From Streptomyces sp. NBC_00443 (GTDB lineage: Bacteria; Actinomycetota; Actinomycetes; Streptomycetales; Streptomycetaceae): 64,000 nt of DNA. Shown in pieces: positions 9,249 to 17,529 of this stretch. The notes below the pieces were generated by a model that was not told where the DNA came from, made no database searches, and was given only the letters and a program-made list of their open reading frames with translations. The stretch is from positions 3,038,001-3,102,000 of the forward strand of contig NZ_CP107917.1 in the NCBI RefSeq assembly GCF_036014175.1, written 5' to 3'. Each line of letters begins with the position of its first letter. The stretch's first letter is position 1. The translations under genes and the position numbers were made by a program.

Positions 9249-9878
9249 GTGGAACTGGCCTATTACTCGGACTATGCCGTACGACTCGTCAACAGCGAGG
9301 ACCCGGCCCGGGGCAAGGACTCACTGACCTCGGTCGAGGCCGTCCGCGACCTGTTCGGCGGCAACCAGTCGGCGGCCCGCCGCGCCACCGACGCCGACGT
9401 GACGCGGTTCCGCGCGGTCCGGGCCCGGCTGCGCTCGGTCTTCGCGGCGGCGGACACCGGCGACGAGACCCTGGCCGTCGACCTGCTGAACTCCCTGCTC
9501 CTGGAGTTCCCGGTGAGCCCGCAGATCTCCGGCCACGACTTCCGCGACGACGACGGCCGCCCCCTGTGGCACATGCACCTCGCGGACCACCCGTCGAACG
9601 CGACGGCCGGCTTCGCGGCCATCGCGTCGATGGGCCTGGCGTTCCACCTGACGGAGTACGGCGTGGACCGTCTGGGCCTGTGCGAGGCGGCCCCGTGCCG
9701 CAACGCCTACCTGGACACCTCCACCAACCGCTCCCGGCGCTACTGCTCGGACCGCTGCGCGACCCGCGCCAACGTGGCCGCCTACCGCGCCCGCAAGCGC
9801 CTTGAGGCCGACCGGTCGGCGAATACGGGCCGTACGGCCGACAGCGCCCAGCGCGCCAGCGCGAACGGCGAGCGCTGA
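9249..9878 (+). CDS. CGNR zinc-finger (ABATE-domain) regulator
   Basis: 209 residues from GTG 9249. Residues 1-130 are the alpha-helical ABATE-type stress domain. Four cysteines at 145, 150, 166 and 170 form the zinc finger. The usual C-terminal CGNR tetrad reads CATR here, a variant. A basic tail follows (RARKRLEAD). Such proteins are putative DNA-binding regulators, none of whose ligands is well defined. The last 97 bases overlap the convergent sodX gene. Confidence 0.82.
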   Translation: MELAYYSDYAVRLVNSEDPARGKDSLTSVEAVRDLFGGNQSAARRATDADVTRFRAVRARLRSVFAAADTGDETLAVDLLNSLLLEFPVSPQISGHDFRDDDGRPLWHMHLADHPSNATAGFAAIASMGLAFHLTEYGVDRLGLCEAAPCRNAYLDTSTNRSRRYCSDRCATRANVAAYRARKRLEADRSANTGRTADSAQRASANGER

Positions 9879-10216
9879 TCCGCCTTGCGCGGCCGGTACC
9901 GCAGACGCACCTTGCCCAGAATCAGCTCGTCCGGCACGACGCCGTAGTCGGTGCTGTCGCCACCGGCGTACGCGTTGTCCCCGAGCACCCACCAGCCGCC
10001 CTCACGGCGCTCCGCGGCGCGCTTGACGACCAGCAGGTCCTGCTGGAAGGGGTGACGCAGGACGACGACGTCACCGGGCCTGATCCGGCCCCGGTGCGAC
10101 ACGACGAGCAGGTCGCCGTTGTACAGCGTGGGCACCATCGACGGCCCGGTCACCTCGGCCCACCCGAAGGGCTGCGCAGCCCGCCCGCGCTCGGTCTCCT
10201 GCGACAACTCCGGCAT
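9782..10216 (-). CDS. sodX: Nickel superoxide dismutase maturation protease
   Basis: 144 residues from ATG 10216 (GGAGGT nine bases upstream). It is a signal-peptidase-like S24/S26 protein: the catalytic Ser lies in VTGPSMVPTL and the general-base Lys in LLVVKRAAE, followed by WWVLGDNAYAGGDSTDYG. It removes the 14-residue leader of SodN, exposing His1 for nickel binding. It is transcribed divergently from sodN. Its 3' end runs 97 bases into the convergent CGNR gene, an overlap that could allow antisense interference. Confidence 0.9.
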   Translation of the reverse strand: MPELSQETERGRAAQPFGWAEVTGPSMVPTLYNGDLLVVSHRGRIRPGDVVVLRHPFQQDLLVVKRAAERREGGWWVLGDNAYAGGDSTDYGVVPDELILGKVRLRYRPRKADQRSPFALARWALSAVRPVFADRSASRRLRAR

Positions 10217-10361
10217 CCCCGGCACCTCCCCGGTACGGTCCTCCACCAGTCTCAGTCTGACCCTGGACTTTTGTCCTAAGCCCATGGGGGCACCCGCGAA
10301 ATCCCGTCTTGCAGGGAGTAATGTCCCACCTGAGAAGACGATCACGAGGAAGGAATGCTCC

Positions 10362-10757
10362 ATGCTTTCCCGCCTGTTTGCCCCCAAGGTCAAGGTCAGT
10401 GCGCACTGCGACCTGCCCTGTGGCGTGTACGACCCGGCCCAGGCCCGCATCGAGGCGGAGTCGGTGAAGGCCGTGCAGGAAAAGATGGCCGCCAACGACG
10501 ACCCGCACTTCCAGGCGCGCGCCACCGTCATCAAGGAGCAGCGCGCCGAGCTCGCCAAGCACCACGTCTCGGTGCTCTGGAGCGACTACTTCAAGCCGCC
10601 GCACTTCGAGAAGTACCCGGAGCTGCACCAGCTGGTCAACGACGCCCTGAAGGCCCTCTCGGCCGCCAAGGGCTCGACCGACCCGGCGACGGGCCAGAAG
10701 GCTCTGGACTACATCGCCCAGATCGACAAGATCTTCTGGGAGACGAAGAAGGCCTGA
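10362..10757 (+). CDS. sodN: Nickel superoxide dismutase precursor
   Basis: 131 residues. A 14-residue leader (MLSRLFAPKVKVSA) is followed by the nickel hook HCDLPCG at 15-21, whose His1, Cys2 and Cys6 after cleavage bind nickel. The remainder is the four-helix bundle, forming a cytoplasmic hexamer that dismutates superoxide. The start has an AGGAAGGAA ribosome site. Length and hook match the S. coelicolor enzyme. Processing depends on the adjacent sodX. Confidence 0.97.
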   Translation: MLSRLFAPKVKVSAHCDLPCGVYDPAQARIEAESVKAVQEKMAANDDPHFQARATVIKEQRAELAKHHVSVLWSDYFKPPHFEKYPELHQLVNDALKALSAAKGSTDPATGQKALDYIAQIDKIFWETKKA

Positions 10758-10786
10758 CTCAAGGCTCTTTCGTCGCCTCCCGACCT

Positions 10787-10822
10787 GAAGGGGCCCGACC
10801 GGTTCGCCGGGCGGGCCCCTTC
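10787..10822 (+). terminator. sodN terminator
   Basis: An 11-bp stem (10787-10797 with 10812-10822) with an inner CCGG-TTCG-CCGG tetraloop hairpin, 30 bases after the sodN stop. Confidence 0.85.
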
Positions 10823-10853
10823 GGCATGCGTGAACTCCCTCTCCCGGAGATCG

Positions 10854-11564
10854 TCACGCACGGTCCAGTCGCTGCGGCGGGTGCGGCGGCCAGGGTCCGA
10901 GGACGGGCAGCCCCTCGGCGGCCACCGGTGAGACGGTGGGCGTGCGCCCGGCCAGCCAGGCCGCCAGGTCGCGTACGCGTCCGGTGACCATGGTGTCCGG
11001 CGGCCCGTCACCGGCGGACCACTGGCCTCGCGCGTCGTCGGCGTGGAGGTGTGTGCCTGCCGGAAGGCGGCCGAGGAGGAAGTCGATGGCGTGTGCGGCC
11101 AGGTCCTCGGGCCAGTCGTCCGGCCGTACACCGAGGTCGAGGTCGACCATGTGGATCCATGCCTCGCGCCAGCGCGCGAACACCGTGGCGGCGAGGTCCG
11201 CGTTGCGGAACGTGACGGGGCGGCGCCAGTCCATGTCGGCGACGCGAGCCCAGGTTGCTTCCAGTGCGGCTGTGTGTGCGGCGAGTTCCGCGTGGTGCTC
11301 GGCGGCACTGCGCCCCGCCGTGGCCTCGATGATCGCGTTCCGCTCGGCCGTCCCGCCGTCGTAGCCCGCTACGAGCTCACCGCGCAGTGCGTGCTCCGCG
11401 AGCCGGCCGAACATTCTCGCGTTGTCGGTGAGATGTGCCAGGACGTGGCCGCGTGACCAGCCCGGAAGCCCGGATGCCTCGGTGACCTGCTGGTCGTCCA
11501 GCCGGGCCGCGAGCCTTTCCAGGACACCGTGGGCTTCGATCACTGCTGCGACAGGAGGTTGCAT
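10854..11564 (-). CDS. Maleylpyruvate-isomerase/DinB-fold mycothiol-dependent family protein
   Basis: 236 residues. The N-terminal four-helix bundle has the family SRGHVLAHLTDNA segment and a second His region (AWIHMVDLDLG), which supply metal ligands in MDMPI proteins. A smaller C-terminal alpha/beta part ends in a Pro-rich tail. Members act as mycothiol-dependent transferases or isomerases; the substrate here is unknown. It ends in antiparallel orientation to sodN and lies ten bases after the GNAT gene, so these two are probably one operon. Confidence 0.8.
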   Translation of the reverse strand: MQPPVAAVIEAHGVLERLAARLDDQQVTEASGLPGWSRGHVLAHLTDNARMFGRLAEHALRGELVAGYDGGTAERNAIIEATAGRSAAEHHAELAAHTAALEATWARVADMDWRRPVTFRNADLAATVFARWREAWIHMVDLDLGVRPDDWPEDLAAHAIDFLLGRLPAGTHLHADDARGQWSAGDGPPDTMVTGRVRDLAAWLAGRTPTVSPVAAEGLPVLGPWPPHPPQRLDRA

Positions 11565-11573
11565 GACCCCGTC

Positions 11574-12095
11574 CTACGAGGCCGAGGTCTGGTTGAGAAC
11601 GGCCGGGACCCGGCCGGCGAGGTCCCTGAGGGGCTCACCGCTCAGCCGGCATATCCGCCACTCGTCCAGGAACTCCACGCCGAGGGACTTGTAGAAGTCG
11701 ATCGTCGGCTCGTTCCAGGCAAGGACCCACCATTCGAAGCGCTCGTAGCCTCTTTCTTCACAGATCGCGGCGAGGGCGGCGAGCAGGGCCTTGCCGTGTC
11801 CACCGCCACGGGCGGACTCACGCACGTAGAGATCCTCCAGGTGCATCCCGCGCGTGCCGGTCCACGTCGCGAAACGCGGGAACCACAGGGCGAAGCCGAC
11901 GGCCTCGCCCGTCTCGTCGTCCTCGGCGATCAGTACGAAGGCGGCGGGATGCTCTCCGAACAGCGCCTCGCGAAGCTGTCCCTCGGTCGCCCGAACCTGC
12001 TCCACAGCCCGTTCGTATGCGGCGAGTTCACGGATCATCGCGCGGATCGTCGGGACGTCGTTCACGGTGGCGGCACGGATCATGTCGGCGATCAT
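11574..12095 (-). CDS. GNAT acetyltransferase (diamine/spermidine-type)
   Basis: 173 residues. The acetyl-CoA pocket is visible as LEDLYVRESARGGGHGKALLAAL (R/Q-x-x-G-x-G/A). The following NEPTIDFYKSLGVEF segment is characteristic of the SSAT-like diamine acetyltransferases. The start is ATG 12095; ATG 12083 is an alternative. The substrate is not determined. Confidence 0.85.
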   Translation of the reverse strand: MIADMIRAATVNDVPTIRAMIRELAAYERAVEQVRATEGQLREALFGEHPAAFVLIAEDDETGEAVGFALWFPRFATWTGTRGMHLEDLYVRESARGGGHGKALLAALAAICEERGYERFEWWVLAWNEPTIDFYKSLGVEFLDEWRICRLSGEPLRDLAGRVPAVLNQTSAS

Positions 12096-12182
12096 CGGTC
12101 ACCGTGCCGACCGTGTCCATCTGATTCCGCGCCTTCCCAGCGGGCTCTGCGAGAACTGGGGCTGGAGGGCTCGCTCACGAAG

Positions 12183-12836
12183 TCATCCGAGTTCCCGTGG
12201 CCCGTACAGCGCCTTTTCGGCCTCGGTGGCAAGGGCCCAGTAGCGGTCACCGTAGGACCAGTGCCACCACTCGGTGGGGTAGTTCACCAGGCCAACAGCG
12301 CTCAGCGCGGCGCCGAGCACCCGCCGGTTTGCCCGCGCTCCGGGGCCGACGTTGCCGGCGTCGGTGTAACAGGCGCCGTCGCTGTCCTCCGGGCTGGCGT
12401 TCACGTGTGTCCCCATGTCGACCTCCCGGCCGTCGGCGGAGATCAGAGTGAGGTCGACGGCGGCGCCGGCGCTGTGCGGCGCGATCTCCGGTGGCGACAC
12501 GTACCGGCTCGCGGCGTCGCGGATCCGGCTCGGCGACCAGTCCGGGTTGGCGGCTGCCAGTTCGTCGGCGTACTGCTCGAAGTAGCGGCGCTGCAGCGAC
12601 GGTGGCCGGTACCCCTCGACGAACAGCAGACGTAAGCCGTCCGGCAGGAGCTTTTCGGCCATGAGAAGACGGGCCAGAACCCCTTCTCGCAGATACGCGA
12701 ACGCCCCTGCCCGATCAGCATTGCGCGGGTCGACGGCAAGGGGTTCGCGGAGCCGGACGTCCACGAGTGGTTCGCCGCAATCGACGACGGGGATTGCCGC
12801 GACCCTGGGGTCCGACATCAGCACGATCTCATCCAT
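12183..12836 (-). CDS. M15 D-alanyl-D-alanine dipeptidase (VanX-like)
   Basis: 217 residues from ATG 12836. Zinc and catalytic residues are in place: His121 and Asp128 in HSAGAAVDL, Glu189 and His192 in EWWHW, and the transition-state Arg near 77 in EGYRPPS. It should hydrolyse D-Ala-D-Ala. No vanHA neighbours are present, so housekeeping recycling of wall dipeptide is more likely than glycopeptide resistance. No signal peptide is seen, which suggests a cytoplasmic location. Confidence 0.87.
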   Translation of the reverse strand: MDEIVLMSDPRVAAIPVVDCGEPLVDVRLREPLAVDPRNADRAGAFAYLREGVLARLLMAEKLLPDGLRLLFVEGYRPPSLQRRYFEQYADELAAANPDWSPSRIRDAASRYVSPPEIAPHSAGAAVDLTLISADGREVDMGTHVNASPEDSDGACYTDAGNVGPGARANRRVLGAALSAVGLVNYPTEWWHWSYGDRYWALATEAEKALYGPRELG

Positions 12837-13034
12837 GCCCCGATCATGGCCGACCGCCGTGTCCGAGCCGGGCTCAAGGTTCCCTGAATTCGCGGTGATT
12901 GTGTTCACGCGGTAAACGGTGGCCGGGCATCGTTCACGTCCCGTAGGTTCTGGAACGTCCACCCGGGGGTCGAACACCCTGGCGGGTGGATCCACGGGGG
13001 AAATCAGCAGCACCCGGCTCCCGTCTCGGCCCGC

Positions 13035-14564
13035 GTGGCCGAGGCGTTGTCCGGCGTGCTCTGCGACAGCGGGCGAGTGGAGATCACATCATCCGGCGGT
13101 CTGTCTCCCGCCGGACGGAATGTCGATTCCCTGGGAGTACCCCTGCCCCGCCGCCCGTGTCTCTGGCCGATCCCCCTGCTGTGGACCCTTGCCCTGGGGC
13201 TGTGGGGGCTGTCCCGGCAGGACAGTGTGTGGCGGGACGAGGCCGCGACCTGGCAGGTGGCCCGCCGGTCCGTCGGCGACATCTGGCACATGCTGGGCAA
13301 CGTCGATTCCGTACACGGGCTCTACTACTTGCTGATGCACGGGCTCTTCGACTGGTTCGGGGCCGGCACCACGACCCTGCGGCTTCCCTCCGTCCTGGCC
13401 ACGGCGGTGGCGGCGGCCTGTGTGACGGCCATCGGCCAGCGGCTGGCCGGGGCCTGGGTGGGCCTGGCGGGAGGGCTGGCGTTCGGGCTTCTTCCGGCCG
13501 TGCAGTTCTATCTCCAGGAGGGCCGCCCCTACGCGCTCATCGCGGCCGGCGCCGGGATCGCGACCCTGCTGCTGGTGACCGTCCTCGAAGGGCGCGGCCG
13601 AGCGGTGCACTGGGTCGCGTACGGCGGCACGGTCGCGGTGTGCGGGCTGCTGAACTGGCTCTCGCTGCTGATCCTGCCCGCGCACCTGGCGACCCTGCTG
13701 TGGACGCGGGTCCGGCGTGGGACCTGGCTGCGCTGGGCGACGGCCGCGGCGGTCGCCGTTGCCGCGGTGCTGCCGTTGATCCTGTTCAGCCGGCGCCAGT
13801 CCGCCCAGGTCTCCTGGATACCGCCGCTGACCTGGCACATGCTGATCGGGCCCGTCGTCCTGCTGGCGATCGGCGGGCTCGGGGCCCTGCTGGACCGGCC
13901 GCGCGCGGGGCGGCTGTCGGTGGCGCCCGTCGGGCTGCCCCTGCTGGCCGTGCCGCAACTCGCCCTCATCGGGCTTTCCCTGGCCAAGCCGCTCTTCCTG
14001 GACCGCTACGTGCTGTTCAGCATGCTGGGACTGGCCCTGCTGATCGGCTCGGCACTCGGCACGGCCGTACGTGCGGCCCGGCCGAGCTTCCCGAGAGCGG
14101 CGCCGTGGCTCGTCCCCGTGGTGGTCACCGTGGCGGTCGTCGCGCTGTTGCCGCAGTCGCTGGCCAAGCGGTCCCCGGAGAGCCGTGTGGACGACGTACT
14201 GGCGGTGGCGGCGGACGTACGGCGGCTGAAGCAGACCGGGGACGCGGTGGTCTACATACCGGCGGCCCGGCGCGACTCCGCACTGGTCTCCCCCGACGCC
14301 TTCGCCGGGCTGCGGGACCTCGCGCTCGCGGAAGGCCCCGTGGCGTCGGGGACGTTGAAGGGCGTGGAGGCCGGACCGGAGCGGACACGGGCCGCGATGC
14401 TGGCGCAGCGGCGGATACTGCTGGTCACCGACGCGCCCGAGGTGGCGCGGCCACTGGTGGGGAAGCGTGACCACGCGAAGGCCGCTGTACTGAAGAAGTA
14501 CTTCAAGGCGGTGGCGGACGTGCAGGTCCGCGGGCGACGGGTGACGGTGTACGAGCGGCGTTGA
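13035..14564 (+). CDS. GT39-type polytopic membrane glycosyltransferase
   Basis: 509 residues from GTG 13035 (GTG 13077 is an alternative). About ten TM helices begin near residue 45. The first extracytoplasmic loop has SVWRDEAATW, where the DE pair is the expected catalytic acid motif of PMT/ArnT-like C-type glycosyltransferases using polyprenyl-phosphate sugars. A soluble C-terminal domain of about 130 residues follows the last TM. It probably glycosylates a lipid or protein outside the membrane. Donor and acceptor are unknown. Confidence 0.8.
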   Translation: MAEALSGVLCDSGRVEITSSGGLSPAGRNVDSLGVPLPRRPCLWPIPLLWTLALGLWGLSRQDSVWRDEAATWQVARRSVGDIWHMLGNVDSVHGLYYLLMHGLFDWFGAGTTTLRLPSVLATAVAAACVTAIGQRLAGAWVGLAGGLAFGLLPAVQFYLQEGRPYALIAAGAGIATLLLVTVLEGRGRAVHWVAYGGTVAVCGLLNWLSLLILPAHLATLLWTRVRRGTWLRWATAAAVAVAAVLPLILFSRRQSAQVSWIPPLTWHMLIGPVVLLAIGGLGALLDRPRAGRLSVAPVGLPLLAVPQLALIGLSLAKPLFLDRYVLFSMLGLALLIGSALGTAVRAARPSFPRAAPWLVPVVVTVAVVALLPQSLAKRSPESRVDDVLAVAADVRRLKQTGDAVVYIPAARRDSALVSPDAFAGLRDLALAEGPVASGTLKGVEAGPERTRAAMLAQRRILLVTDAPEVARPLVGKRDHAKAAVLKKYFKAVADVQVRGRRVTVYERR

Positions 14565-14609
14565 GGAGCCCGGCCGGGCCAGGCCCTCAACCGTCCGTCC
14601 GCGCCCCGG

Positions 14610-14843
14610 TCAGTGGAACTGAGGCACGATCAGGTAGATCCCGTACACCACCACCGCGGCGCAGGCGACGAAGCACAGTCCGGCCTGCGTGAGGCTCAGC
14701 GTGGACGTGCCGCCGCCCCCCTCGCGTGCCCCCTCGTAGCGGGCCAGGCCCAGCACGCCGAGGGCGAAGACGCCGACCACGGCCACGGTGACGGCGAGGC
14801 TCACCGCGCCGACCTGGCCGAGTGCGGTCCAGTCGAGGCTCAT
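14610..14843 (-). CDS. Small two-TM protein, downstream partner of the phosphate transporter
   Basis: 77 residues with two hydrophobic helices (about 10-33 and 53-73) joined by a Gly-rich cytoplasmic loop. It starts 34 bases after the Pit-type transporter stop on the same strand, so it is co-transcribed. The arrangement is common in Streptomyces, and the protein may be an accessory subunit; this is inference. Confidence 0.7.
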   Translation of the reverse strand: MSLDWTALGQVGAVSLAVTVAVVGVFALGVLGLARYEGAREGGGGTSTLSLTQAGLCFVACAAVVVYGIYLIVPQFH

Positions 14844-14877
14844 TATGTGAACTCCCTTGTCTCGGACAATCGCTGTC

Positions 14878-16032
14878 TCAGGCGGCCGCGCCGACCTTTG
14901 GCGGCTCGGTGTTGCGGACCGTGACCTCGTGGGTGTCGTTGACGTTGTGTGCGGACACCGGGTTGCGGCGGGAGATCACCACGATCCCGGCGGCCACGGC
15001 AGCGCCGACCAGGGCGACCACGGCCGTACCGATGTTCCCGCCGTGCTTGACCACGCCCGCCGAGACGCCGCCGACCAGCGCGGCTGCGGGCAGGGTGACC
15101 AGCCAGGCCACGGCCATGCGCCCGGCCACGCCCCACCGGACCTCCGCCAGCCGGCGTCCCAGACCCGCGCCGAGGATGCTGCCCGAGGCCACCTGCGTGG
15201 TGGACAGGGCGAAGCCCAGGTGGGCCGAGGTGAGGATCACCGTCGTGGAGGCCGTCTCGGCGGCGAAGCCCTGCGGGGACTGAATCTCCGTCAGGCCCTT
15301 GCCCATCGTGCGGATGATCCGCCAGCCGCCGAGGTAGGTGCCTAGGCCGATGGCCAGACCGGCCGACGCGATCACCCACAGCGGCGGGCCCGCGTCATGG
15401 CCCAGGGCGCCCGCCGAGATCAGGGTCAGCGTGATGACGCCCATCGTCTTCTGCGCGTCGTTGGTGCCGTGGGCCAGGGAGACGAGCGAGGCCGAGGCGA
15501 TCTGGCCGACGCGGAAGCCCTTGGTGACGGACTCCTTGCGGGCGCGGGCAGTGAGCTTGTACGCCAGGTACGTGGCCAGCAGCGCCGCGATCCCCGCTAC
15601 GAGCGGCGAGGCGACGGCGGGGATCAGCACCTTCTCGACAACCTTGTCGAAGTGCACGCCGTGCGACCCCGCACCCACCCAGACGGCCCCGATCAGTCCG
15701 CCGAACAGCGCATGCGACGAACTGGACGGCAGCCCGACCAGCCAGGTGAGGAGATTCCACAGGATCGCCCCGACCAGGCCCGCGAAGATCATGCCCGGGC
15801 TGACGAGGGTGTCGTCCACGATGCCGCCGGAGATCGTCTTGGCGACCTCGGTGGACAGGAAGGCACCGACGACGTTCAGGACACCGCTGATGAGCACGGC
15901 CGTCCTTGGTTTGAGCGCCCCCGTGGCGATGGACGTGGCCATCGCGTTCGCCGTGTCGTGGAATCCGTTGGTGAAGTCGAAGGCGAGGGCCGTCACGATG
16001 ACGATCGCCACCAGGAACGTGATGTGGTCCAT
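14878..16032 (-). CDS. pitA: Low-affinity inorganic phosphate transporter (Pit family)
   Basis: 384 residues from ATG 16032. The two PHO-4/PiT signatures are visible: FDFTNGFHDTANAMATSIATGAL near the N-terminus and SLAHGTNDAQKTMGVI in the second half, each with the GxNDxxK-like core. About ten TM helices. It imports metal-phosphate with protons. I found no tandem PHO boxes in the 180 bases upstream, so PhoP control is not evident. Confidence 0.92.
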   Translation of the reverse strand: MDHITFLVAIVIVTALAFDFTNGFHDTANAMATSIATGALKPRTAVLISGVLNVVGAFLSTEVAKTISGGIVDDTLVSPGMIFAGLVGAILWNLLTWLVGLPSSSSHALFGGLIGAVWVGAGSHGVHFDKVVEKVLIPAVASPLVAGIAALLATYLAYKLTARARKESVTKGFRVGQIASASLVSLAHGTNDAQKTMGVITLTLISAGALGHDAGPPLWVIASAGLAIGLGTYLGGWRIIRTMGKGLTEIQSPQGFAAETASTTVILTSAHLGFALSTTQVASGSILGAGLGRRLAEVRWGVAGRMAVAWLVTLPAAALVGGVSAGVVKHGGNIGTAVVALVGAAVAAGIVVISRRNPVSAHNVNDTHEVTVRNTEPPKVGAAA

Positions 16033-16211
16033 TCCCCAATGCAAACAAGCGCGGACCAATTCGCGGAGAACCGATGGCAAAGCGTGTCCCAGGAGCCGGC
16101 GCGCGGTTGGTAAGGGTCCAGCAAAGCCCGCGTGGTGAAGCTTGAGTGCGCTCGAGTGCGTTGTACGGCCGCCGCGGGCCGTGGCCACCCCCGCGGATCT
16201 ACGATCGCCCC

Positions 16212-16964
16212 ATGAGCATCCGCTGGACCTACGCCTTCGTTGACCGCCCCGTCGCGTCCTTCACCCGGGCGCACACCTTCTGGGCTGCGGTGACGGACAC
16301 CCGGCTGTCCGAATTCCGGGGCGAGCAGGGGGAGTTCGTGACCTTGCTGCCGGGCGGCGGGGCCCACCCCTGCGTGAAGGCCCAGGGGGTCGAAGCGGGC
16401 GCCGGTGGCGCGCATCTCGACTTTGCGGTGGACGACGTACCGGGATTCGTGACGTCGGCGCTCGCGCAGGGAGCAGGTGTCGCCGCCGAGCACGAGGGGT
16501 GGGCCGTACTGCGCTCGCCCGCCGGGCAGTTGTTCTGTGCCGTGCCCTGGCACGGGGAGTCGGTGCGGCCGCCCGTGGTGCACGGCAGCAGGCTCGACCA
16601 GGTCTGCCTCGACGTACCGCCGTCGCTGTACGAGTCCGAAGTCGCCTTCTGGAGCGCCCTGTTGGGCGGCTGGGCGTCGGCGCCCGGCTCCCGCCCCGAG
16701 TTCCATGTGCTCAGGCCACCGTCCGGGCTGCCCATCCGCATCCTGCTCCAGCGGCTCGGCGAGGAGCAGCCCGGTGAGGGGCCCCGGGCCTCTGCCCACC
16801 TGGACCTCGCCTGCGCGGACATCGCGGCGACCCGCGCCCGGCACGAGGAACTGGGCGCGGGCTTCGTCGCCGAGGGCGCCCACTGGACGGTGATGCGCGA
16901 TCCGGCGGGCGGCGCGTACTGCCTGACGGGGCGCGATCCGGAGACCGGCGGACTGGCCGGCTAA
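16212..16964 (+). CDS. VOC-superfamily (glyoxalase/bleomycin-resistance-like) protein, two modules
   Basis: 250 residues with two beta-alpha-beta-beta-beta repeats (about 5-120 and 125-245). Each ends in a characteristic DPAG/SPAGQ strand (WAVLRSPAGQLFC, WTVMRDPAGGAYC). The two modules make one metal-binding cup; the exact ligands are incomplete, so enzymatic activity is uncertain. The stop overlaps the convergent small membrane gene by four bases. Confidence 0.75.
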   Translation: MSIRWTYAFVDRPVASFTRAHTFWAAVTDTRLSEFRGEQGEFVTLLPGGGAHPCVKAQGVEAGAGGAHLDFAVDDVPGFVTSALAQGAGVAAEHEGWAVLRSPAGQLFCAVPWHGESVRPPVVHGSRLDQVCLDVPPSLYESEVAFWSALLGGWASAPGSRPEFHVLRPPSGLPIRILLQRLGEEQPGEGPRASAHLDLACADIAATRARHEELGAGFVAEGAHWTVMRDPAGGAYCLTGRDPETGGLAG

Positions 16965-17191
16965 CGGGTCACGACGACGCAGGCTCCCCGGCCGTTCTCG
17001 TCGGGCGTGGCGCTCGCGCACGCCGACTCCCAGCCCTCCGGGAGCGACGGACTCGGATCGGCCTTCTCCCAGCGGTACGGTCCCGGCGGCTGCGCCGGGT
17101 CCTGCAACCACAGCGTCAGCCCACCCGCGACAGCCACGACGATCACCCACACCGCCACGACCCAGCGCCATAACCGGCGGCGTCCTGTCAC
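16961..17191 (-). CDS. Small single-TM hypothetical protein
   Basis: 76 residues from GTG 17191. An Arg/Trp-rich N-terminus leads into one TM helix (about 10-30). The exposed C-terminal part holds two cysteines (ESACASA and GACVVVTR) that could form a disulfide outside. Its GTGA start overlaps the DUF952 stop, so the two are translationally coupled. Function is unknown. Confidence 0.65.
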   Translation of the reverse strand: MTGRRRLWRWVVAVWVIVVAVAGGLTLWLQDPAQPPGPYRWEKADPSPSLPEGWESACASATPDENGRGACVVVTR

Positions 17192-17520
17192 CTCCAGGGC
17201 TCCACATCCACCACCGCGTTCACCGGAATGGGCCCGTACACATGCGGGAACTCCTCGCCGCCCGGCGCCGGCGCCTCGTACTTGAGCGGCACGTCGAGCC
17301 GGACCGGGTCCACGACCAGGACCACCAGTTCGCCGGGACCGTCGTAGGAGCCGTACAGGAAGGCGGCCACGGCGGGGAGTTGGGCGCGGGTCGAGCAGTG
17401 GATGAAGCCCTCGTCCTGGAGCGTGCGACCGCGGGTCGACATCTCGTACGTGCCACGCGCGCGGGCCTCGTCCCAGAGGGAGCGTTCGGTGATGTGGAGG
17501 ATGTACGTGTGTTCGGGCAT
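17188..17520 (-). CDS. DUF952 family protein
   Basis: 110 residues. The family marks are YILHITERSLWDEA at the N-terminus, GFIHCSTRAQLPAVAAF in the middle and FPHVYGPIPVNAVVDV at the C-terminus. The fold is related to ADP-ribosyltransferase-like domains, but no activity is established. It is ten bases downstream of the ECF sigma stop and thus possibly part of that operon. Confidence 0.85.
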   Translation of the reverse strand: MPEHTYILHITERSLWDEARARGTYEMSTRGRTLQDEGFIHCSTRAQLPAVAAFLYGSYDGPGELVVLVVDPVRLDVPLKYEAPAPGGEEFPHVYGPIPVNAVVDVEPWR

Positions 17521-17529
17521 GCGGCGAGG

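Noticed and set aside
12183..12836. VanX-like dipeptidase as a glycopeptide-resistance gene
   Set aside because: No vanH, vanA or vanRS genes are adjacent; housekeeping D-Ala-D-Ala hydrolysis is the simpler reading.
12837..13034. Two CGTGAAC copies between the dipeptidase and the GT39 gene as PHO boxes or ECF promoter
   Set aside because: They are 33 bases apart rather than tandem, and no -10 element fits either reading.
16033..16211. Possible PHO boxes upstream of the phosphate transporter
   Set aside because: No pair of 11-base GTTCACC-type direct repeats was found; single partial matches only.
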